A stretch of DNA of 64,000 bases, taken from the NCBI GenBank assembly GCA_046330455.1, contig JAXLSU010000001.1, positions 372,001-436,000 on the forward strand, in the 5' to 3' direction. This DNA is from CAVQXR01 sp046330455. GTDB taxonomy: Bacteria > Actinomycetota > Thermoleophilia > Gaiellales > Gaiellaceae. Shown here piece by piece: positions 58,795-64,000 of the stretch. Each line of letters opens with the position of its first letter. Positions within the stretch are counted from its first letter, which is position 1. The position numbers and the translations under genes were made by a program. The notes beneath the pieces are model-generated. The model saw only the letters and a program-made list of their open reading frames with translations. It ran no database searches and was not told the origin of the DNA.

Positions 58795-60192
58795 GTGGAC
58801 GAGCAGACGGAATCCCTAGTCGGAGAGCTTCCGAGCCGTCCGGGCGGATATCGCCCGGACGACGTCGGCGCGCTCGTGGGCCGGTTGCAGGGCACGCTCG
58901 CCGACGCCGAGGCGAAGGCGGTAGCGCTCCAGTCGCGGCTCGCCGAGCTCGAGGCCGTTCGGGCGGCGCAGCGTGCACGCGAGTCCCGGCTCCGGGACAT
59001 CCTGCTCGAGGCCCAGCACGAGGCGAGGGAGCTGCAGGAGCGGGGGGAAGCCGAACGGGACGAGCTGCTGTCGAGCGCGCGCAGCGCCGCGCTGGAACGG
59101 CGTGAGGGGCTCGAGACCGAGCGGGTCGGGCTCCGGTCGTCCCTGGGGGAGCTCGAGGCCTTCGAGCGAACGCTGAGGCTCCGGTGCCGGTTCCTCTTCG
59201 AGCAGGCGCTCGGCGAGATGCCGACCGAGACGCCCGGATCATCGCCCATCGGCGACCCGCTCGCCGCCAACGGCAGCGGCCCCTCCGTCGTTGCGGCCTT
59301 CGCACCCACGCCGGCCGATCCGCCGTTCGAGTCGGAGGTGACAGAGGAGTTCGAGGCGCTCCCCGCGGAAGCGGCGAGCGAGCAGCTTCCCGCGGTCGAA
59401 GGAGCGCCCGGAGGCGACCTCGACGGCGAGCCGAACACCGCGGAGTCAGTCGTTCCCGTCGAGCCCGTCGACGAGGCGCTCGTCACCTACGAGCAGCCGC
59501 GTGAGCCTTCCGCGACGACGACTCCGGCGTTGCTGACGGCCGAGGGCGAGGAGCGGATTCGTATCCTCGCCCGGCCCGAGCCCGCCGACGACGGGCCGCA
59601 GGCGTCACCGGCTGCAGGACCGTCGCGCTGGGGGCGGAGCCTCCTCGTCGCCCTCGCGGTCATCTTCGCGCTCGGAGCGATCGCGGCGGCCCTCGTCGTC
59701 CTGCTGACGGGCGACGAGACGTCGACCCGGTCGGCGACGGTCGCCACGGTGAGCACCACGGGCCCCGCGACGGAAGCGACCGGCGCGGAGGCCGGAGGCA
59801 CGGCGCCGACCGGAGAAGAGCCGTCGACCGCGACGGCCTCGACCCAGGAGCAGGAAGAGCCCCCGGTGACGACGCAGGAGACGGCGGGCGAGGAGACGAC
59901 CGGGCAGCCGCCACCGGCCGCGCCCGCGCCGATCACGCTCTCCATGGCGGCCACCGGAGGCGATTGCTGGCTCGAGGTCAGGCGTGGCTCGGCGACCGGC
60001 TCGATCCTGTTCCAGGGCTTCCTGCTCCAGGGCGACTCGGAGACGTTCGAGGGAAAGAAGCTCTGGGCGCGGATGGGCCAGCCCGGGAGCCTGACGATCA
60101 AGGTCGACGGGAAGACCCCCAAGGGTCTTCCCGAGGGGACGTCGGACGTGATCTTCACGGCGGACGGGGTCGAGGTCGTGGGGCTCGGGTAG
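58795..60192 (+). CDS. DivIVA-like coiled coil / TM / RodZ C-terminal (DUF4115-like) fusion
   Basis: A 465-aa membrane protein of unusual build. Residues about 18-33 (GGYRPDDVGALVGRLQ) resemble the DivIVA/GpsB N-terminal motif; 35-140 are a long coiled coil; 150-280 an acidic disordered linker; about 282-304 one membrane helix (LLVALAVIFALGAIAAALVV); 305-380 a Thr/Glu/Pro-rich wall-spanning linker; 381-462 a domain (GGDCWLEVRRG, LFQGFLLQGDSETFEGKKLW, GQPGSLTIKVDGK) matching the RodZ C-terminal DUF4115 fold. RodZ normally has an HTH domain in place of the coiled coil. GTG start; an upstream antisense frame is rejected. Likely a polar-growth or elongasome scaffold (inference). Confidence 0.75.
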   Translation: MDEQTESLVGELPSRPGGYRPDDVGALVGRLQGTLADAEAKAVALQSRLAELEAVRAAQRARESRLRDILLEAQHEARELQERGEAERDELLSSARSAALERREGLETERVGLRSSLGELEAFERTLRLRCRFLFEQALGEMPTETPGSSPIGDPLAANGSGPSVVAAFAPTPADPPFESEVTEEFEALPAEAASEQLPAVEGAPGGDLDGEPNTAESVVPVEPVDEALVTYEQPREPSATTTPALLTAEGEERIRILARPEPADDGPQASPAAGPSRWGRSLLVALAVIFALGAIAAALVVLLTGDETSTRSATVATVSTTGPATEATGAEAGGTAPTGEEPSTATASTQEQEEPPVTTQETAGEETTGQPPPAAPAPITLSMAATGGDCWLEVRRGSATGSILFQGFLLQGDSETFEGKKLWARMGQPGSLTIKVDGKTPKGLPEGTSDVIFTADGVEVVGLG

Positions 60193-60206
60193 ATGGAGGG
60201 CGGACG

Positions 60207-60731
60207 GTGAGCGAGTCGGGAGGAGCGCCCGCAGGCGGCGCAGCGCTGGAGGGGCTGCGAAGCGGCGTCATCGGGCTGAGCCGTGGAGCCGTACGCTCCC
60301 TGGTCGTGACCCTCGAGGCGAGGATCGCGGCAGCCACGCGCGAGTCGTACGAGCTCGGTCGGCGCGTCGCCGAGCTCGAGGCGGAGATCGCTGCCAACCG
60401 GGAGGGCGAGGATCTCGACGCGGCGATCGAGCTGTCGCGGCAGGTCGCATCGAACGTCTCGTCGGAGGCGCGCGAACAGCGCGACCGCATGGTCGAGGAG
60501 GCCCGCCGGGAAGCCGAGCGGATCGAGCGAGACCAGCCGGTCGAGCTCGAGGATCTCCAGCGGGAGGTCGACGTCCTCCGGACGCAGCTGAAGGGCCGCC
60601 GGTTCCGGCTCGAGCGGACGCTGCGCGCCGGCCTCGAAGAGCTCGACAGCGAGGGGCAGGAGGCCGGGACGGCTGCCAGCGACGTCGCCGCCGCTCTCCG
60701 CGCGCTCAGGCCGGAGCGACCGCAGGACTGA
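60207..60731 (+). CDS. Coiled-coil partner protein, DivIVA-like
   Basis: A 174-aa soluble protein, almost entirely helical: a short Gly/Ala-rich start, SGVIGLSRGAVRSLVVTLEA near residue 20, then heptad-rich coiled coil from 35 to about 145 (ESYELGRRVAELEAEIAA, EEARREAERIERDQPVEL, LQREVDVLRTQLKGRRFRLE). It starts GTG 14 nt after the fusion gene with a GGAGGG site, so the two products are probably made together and may co-assemble. Confidence 0.72.
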   Translation: MSESGGAPAGGAALEGLRSGVIGLSRGAVRSLVVTLEARIAAATRESYELGRRVAELEAEIAANREGEDLDAAIELSRQVASNVSSEAREQRDRMVEEARREAERIERDQPVELEDLQREVDVLRTQLKGRRFRLERTLRAGLEELDSEGQEAGTAASDVAAALRALRPERPQD

Positions 60732-60749
60732 GCGCCCGCGCCGCGCGGG

Positions 60750-62171
60750 TCAGGCGACGACCTGCACCGTGGCGAGCGAAGCGTCGGCGCAGTAGGCGAT
60801 GCGGGTACCGTCCCGGCCGGCCTGGCGGAGCGCGTCGAGCAGCTCCGAGGTGACGATCTCGCCAGGCGCGATCGCCGGGATTCCCGGCGGGTAGGGAACG
60901 ATCGTCTCGGCGCAGACCCGTCCGACGGCCGCCGCCGCCTCGACCGTCTCACGGTCGGCGAAAAACGCGTCGCGGGGTGTCATCGCGGTCTCCGGCTCGA
61001 CGCTCCAGACGGCGCTTGCCGCCCCGGAGGCGCGGGGTGTGGCGCGGCGCAGGCCGAGCGAGCCTGCCAGCGCCCGGACGAGACGGTCGATGCTGTCCTC
61101 CGTGTCGGCGATCGTCACGAGCGGAACCAGGGTGTCGCGGTTCGCGAGCTCGACGCGGATCCCGGCCGCATAGAGGTCGGCTTCGACGGCCAGCCCGTCC
61201 GCACCGGTCCCGGCGAGGGCGAGCACGAGCTTCATCGGGTCGAATGCCGCCGTCGGCGACCCGGCGGGTAGCCCGAGCCCGTCGATCGCCGCCAGGCGCT
61301 CGCGGGCCCGCGCGACGAGCGAGAGCGTTCTCCCGAGCAACTCCTGGCCGCGACCCGCGAGCAGCGCCCGGGCACGGTCGAGGCTTGCGAGCATCGCCGC
61401 GGAGGGGCTCGTCGTGTGGATCGCATCGAAGCTCTCGCGGACCCGCTGCAGATCGAGCCTGTCACCGCGGGCAAACAGGTAGGCCGTCTGTGTGAATCCC
61501 GTCAGGGTCTTGTGCGCGGAGGTGACCATCGCGTCGGCGCCGGCCGCGAGCGCGTGGAGCGGCAGCGAGGGATGAAAGCCGAGGTAGGCGCCCCAGGCCT
61601 GGTCGACGAGCAGCGGGACGCCCGCATCCCGGCAGGCCCGCGCGATCGCCGGCAGGTCGCTCAGCGCGCCGACGTAGTTCGGCTCGACGAGGAAGACCCC
61701 GCACGCGTCCGGGTGGGCCCGCAGAGCGTCTGCGACCCGCGCCGGGGGAATCCCGAGCGGGAGCCCGGTCGACGGGTCGATCCCCGGCCGAACCCAGACG
61801 GGATCGAGGCCGGCGAGCACCATGCCGGCGAGCAGGGACTTGTGCAGGTTGCGCGAGACGATCAGCGTCCGTCCGGGTACCCCGGCCGCGAGCGCGAGCG
61901 CCTCGTTGCCCTGCGTCGACCCGTTCAGGCAGAAGAGGCAGAGCTCGGCGCCCCAGAGCTCCGCCGCCAGGCGCTCGGCCCGGCCGAGCACGTCGCCGCT
62001 CAGGTGGAGGTCGTCCGCGCCCGCCGAGAGCGGGAGGTCGAGGCGGAGCAGCGGGTCGGCGAGCTCGGGCGAGCGCTTGTGGCCGGGCGTCGAGAACGGG
62101 GTGATCGAGGCGTCGGCGAGAAACGCGTCGACGGCGTCGGCGAGCGGCGTCCGGCGCTGATCGGCTCCCAC
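60750..62171 (-). CDS. Orn/Lys/Arg decarboxylase-like PLP enzyme
   Basis: A 473-aa fold-type I PLP enzyme of the Orn/Lys/Arg decarboxylase major-domain family (Gram-positive short type). FSTPGHKRSPELADPLLRLD near residue 25, NGSTQGNEALALAAG near 82, LVDQAWGAYLGFHPSLPLHA near 186 and SAHKTLTGFTQTAYL near 215 with the PLP Lys are present. The C-terminal domain has the YPPGIPAIAPGE motif. Substrate may be arginine or lysine. GTG start 4 nt after the dehydrogenase. Confidence 0.88.
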   Translation of the reverse strand: MGADQRRTPLADAVDAFLADASITPFSTPGHKRSPELADPLLRLDLPLSAGADDLHLSGDVLGRAERLAAELWGAELCLFCLNGSTQGNEALALAAGVPGRTLIVSRNLHKSLLAGMVLAGLDPVWVRPGIDPSTGLPLGIPPARVADALRAHPDACGVFLVEPNYVGALSDLPAIARACRDAGVPLLVDQAWGAYLGFHPSLPLHALAAGADAMVTSAHKTLTGFTQTAYLFARGDRLDLQRVRESFDAIHTTSPSAAMLASLDRARALLAGRGQELLGRTLSLVARARERLAAIDGLGLPAGSPTAAFDPMKLVLALAGTGADGLAVEADLYAAGIRVELANRDTLVPLVTIADTEDSIDRLVRALAGSLGLRRATPRASGAASAVWSVEPETAMTPRDAFFADRETVEAAAAVGRVCAETIVPYPPGIPAIAPGEIVTSELLDALRQAGRDGTRIAYCADASLATVQVVA

Positions 62172-62175
62172 GCCG

Positions 62176-63405
62176 TCACAGGGAATCGCGCAGGATTCCC
62201 GCGAGATCGTCCACGGTCGCCTCGCGCGGCGAGACGACGAGGAGGCGCTGCTGCTTCGATGCTCCGTCGGCAAGCGCGGGGACGTCTTCCTCGGCGTAGC
62301 CGAGCTCACGCAGCGTCATCGGCGCGCCGACTTCCCGCATCAGCCCGGCGAACGTCTCCGCGAGATCGGTGCCGCCGAGCAGCCGGGCGGCTTCGCGATG
62401 TCGCTCGGGAGCGGCGGGCTCGGTGAAGCGAAACGCTGCTGGAGCCGTCACCGTGACCGAGAATCCGTGCGGCACGAACGGGTGGGGATCCGGGTACCCG
62501 GCAGGCGTCCAGGCGTGCTTGAGCGAAGCGATCGGGTACGCGCACGCGTGCGGGATGTGCACACCGGCGCTGCCGAAGCCGATCCCGGCCGTCGTCGCGG
62601 CGAGCATCATCGCGCTGCGCGCCTCGAGGTCGGCGCCCTCGTGCACGGCCCGCCGGAGGTACCGACCACCCGACTCGAGCGCCCGGGCGCTCCAGAGGTC
62701 TGAGATCGGGTTCGAGCCCTGGTAGGGCGGCCGCTCGTCCGGAGCCGACTTCTCGCGCGAGTCGAACGGCCGCGCGGTGTACGACTCGGCCGCGTGGCAG
62801 ATCACGTCGAGACCGCAGGAGGCGGTGACAGCCGCCGGCAGATCGCGCGTCAGCAGCGGATCGACGATCCCGAGGCGGGGGCGAAGGTAGCGGTGCGAGA
62901 TTCCCGTCTTCACCCCGAGCCGCGGGAAGTCGACGATCGCGACCGAGGTGGCCTCGCTGCCGGTGCCGGCCGTCGTCGGGACGGCGACGACGGGGAGCAG
63001 CGGCCCCGGAGGCGGCTTCCCGAGCCCGATCGGCCTGTTGACGTAGTCGAGGAGCTCGCCGCCGTGGGTCGCAAACAGCGCCGCGATCTTCGCGGTGTCG
63101 AGGGAGGAGCCCCCGCCGACGCCGACGAAGCCGTCGAACCCGCCCTCGCGCGCTGCCGCGATCGCATCGAGCACGGACTCCTCGTTCGGCTCGACGCGCG
63201 CCTTCGCGTAGACCCCGGTGTCGACTCCGAGCTCGGCGATCGCGGTCCGCACGCGCTCCGTGATCCCGAGCTCGACCACGTGCGGATCGGAGACGAGCAG
63301 CGCCCGCGTCACGCCGAGGCGCCTCAGGTGGAAGCCGGCTTCCGTCGCGGCGCCCGGGCCGAACACGATCGGTGTCGCCTCGAGGGTGAAGACGGTCTCG
63401 TTCAC
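62176..63405 (-). CDS. Iron-containing alcohol dehydrogenase, hydroxyacid-oxoacid transhydrogenase type
   Basis: A 409-aa group III metal-dependent dehydrogenase. The nucleotide loop GVGGGSSLDTAKIAALFAT near residue 96, the TTAGTGSEAT segment near 142 and metal-site residues around SCGLDVICHAAESY and HIPHACAYPIASLKHAW are visible. The stretch PYQGSNPISDLWSARALESG and the C-terminal layout match ADHFE1-type transhydrogenases, which couple 4-hydroxybutyrate oxidation to 2-oxoglutarate reduction. GTG start overlaps the upstream gene stop (GTGA). Confidence 0.88.
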   Translation of the reverse strand: MNETVFTLEATPIVFGPGAATEAGFHLRRLGVTRALLVSDPHVVELGITERVRTAIAELGVDTGVYAKARVEPNEESVLDAIAAAREGGFDGFVGVGGGSSLDTAKIAALFATHGGELLDYVNRPIGLGKPPPGPLLPVVAVPTTAGTGSEATSVAIVDFPRLGVKTGISHRYLRPRLGIVDPLLTRDLPAAVTASCGLDVICHAAESYTARPFDSREKSAPDERPPYQGSNPISDLWSARALESGGRYLRRAVHEGADLEARSAMMLAATTAGIGFGSAGVHIPHACAYPIASLKHAWTPAGYPDPHPFVPHGFSVTVTAPAAFRFTEPAAPERHREAARLLGGTDLAETFAGLMREVGAPMTLRELGYAEEDVPALADGASKQQRLLVVSPREATVDDLAGILRDSL

Positions 63406-64000
63406 AGCGCTCCTCCTTCCTCCTCCTGCCACCGGGACAGCCCGAGCAGCTCGTTCAGCTCGTCGAATACCATCAGTTGACCGAGGGCCTCGCGGCTCGT
63501 GCCGTCGGCCTTCAGCGCCGCCGCGAGCTCGCGCGCCGAGTGGGCGGCCGCAAACAGCGTCGTCGTCGGGTAGAGGGCGATCGCGTAGCCGAGCTCCTGA
63601 ACCTCGTCCCGGGACAGCAGCGGCGTCTTGCCGTGCTCGGAGAAGTTCGCGACGAGCGGCCGGTCGACGGCGGCCGCGATCGCGCGCAGGTCGTCCGTTG
63701 AGCGCGGGGCGTCCGGGAAGATCAGGTCGGCGCCGGCCTCCGCGTACGCCTGCATCCGGTCGATCGCGTCGTCGAGGCCGGTCACGGCGATCGCATCGGT
63801 GCGCGCCACGATCACGGTGTCGGGATTCGTACGGGCGGCGAGGGCGGCCCGCACCTTCCGCACCATCTCGTCCCGCGGGATCACCCGCTTTCCCTCCATG
63901 TGCCCGCAGCGCTTCGGGAAGGTCTGGTCCTCGATCTGGACCGCCGCGGCCCCGGCGCGCTCGTACTCGCGAACGGTGCGGGCGACGTTCGTCAGCTCCC
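63402..64000 (-). CDS. Isocitrate lyase/PEP mutase family protein, C-terminal part
   Basis: The 5' end lies beyond the right edge; about 199 residues are visible. QIEDQTFPKRCGH near the edge is the active-site signature (KxCGH with catalytic Cys) of the isocitrate lyase/phosphoenolpyruvate mutase superfamily, followed by VIVARTDAIAVTGLDDAIDR and AGADLIFPDAPRS. The sequence fits methylisocitrate lyase, oxaloacetate decarboxylase-like or carboxyvinyl-phosphonate-type members; the N-terminal specificity loop is not visible. First of a three-gene operon with the transhydrogenase and decarboxylase. Confidence 0.9.
   Translation of the reverse strand, partial: ELTNVARTVREYERAGAAAVQIEDQTFPKRCGHMEGKRVIPRDEMVRKVRAALAARTNPDTVIVARTDAIAVTGLDDAIDRMQAYAEAGADLIFPDAPRSTDDLRAIAAAVDRPLVANFSEHGKTPLLSRDEVQELGYAIALYPTTTLFAAAHSARELAAALKADGTSREALGQLMVFDELNELLGLSRWQEEEGGAL

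Noticed and set aside
1..64000. tRNA or rRNA genes
   Set aside because: All intergenic stretches were read for cloverleaf or conserved rRNA sequence; none was recognised, though this was by eye only.

Overview
This is a GC-rich (clearly above 65 percent G+C), gene-dense actinobacterial window with many GTG starts and little intergenic DNA. The mix of an F420/LLM-type oxidoreductase, a form-II CoxMSL-like hydroxylase, a cysteine-bearing PAS-LuxR regulator, LamG/Ig-type wall proteins and leaderless promoters suggests the class Thermoleophilia (Gaiellales-like). That placement is inference; no rRNA or tRNA gene is visible to test it.

Layout. 0-7.3 kb: LLM flavoprotein, secreted beta-propeller phytase, and a molybdenum hydroxylase operon (M-S-L order) ending in a cupin. 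7.3-14.2 kb (minus strand): P450, class III aminotransferase, split-barrel PPOX protein, a 43-codon ORF, purF and purL. 14.4-22.7 kb: MFS exporter, PAS-LuxR regulator, TauE-like transporter, holin-like membrane proteins, UbiB-like kinase, a glutaryl-CoA dehydrogenase/GntR pair with an obvious operator, PfkB kinase. 23.1-24.8 kb: DUF4268 protein beside a Phd/PIN toxin-antitoxin pair, a small acquired module. 24.9-33.8 kb: epimerase, PH-domain protein, gmd-fcl GDP-fucose genes, a frameshifted dimethylglycine-dehydrogenase-like gene, MFS/MarR pair, MBL protein. 34.4-37.9 kb: purB-purC-purS-purQ-DUF5808. 37.9-41.2 kb: low-complexity and lower-GC island bracketed by IS630 transposase remnants, with a truncated LamG protein and two overlapping unknown ORFs. 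41.3-43.7 kb: purD-purE and a PGRP amidase. 44.4-50.7 kb: Rieske oxygenase divergent from a glnT-glxB-glxC-glxD-like operon (gamma-glutamylmethylamide/N-methylglutamate synthesis or a GS/GOGAT-like route) plus a 150-aa unknown. 50.9-58.7 kb: DUF1345-like protein, cupin, two paralogous MFS transporters, MBL hydrolase, ECF sigma with its CU044_5270 partner, Zn alcohol dehydrogenase. 58.8-64 kb: an unusual DivIVA-like/TM/RodZ-C-terminal fusion with a coiled-coil partner, then an Orn/Lys/Arg decarboxylase-like protein, a hydroxyacid-oxoacid transhydrogenase-like enzyme and a PEP mutase/isocitrate lyase family enzyme in one operon.

Purine synthesis is split over three loci (purLF; purBCSQ; purDE). 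purB and purD share a roughly 58-bp upstream sequence containing a TCGAAC-N17-TAGACT promoter. Across the window about twenty genes have a TANNNT hexamer ending 5-9 nt (mostly 6-7) before the start codon and no Shine-Dalgarno sequence, which indicates widespread leaderless transcription. No CRISPR array, rRNA, tRNA or intact transposon was found.
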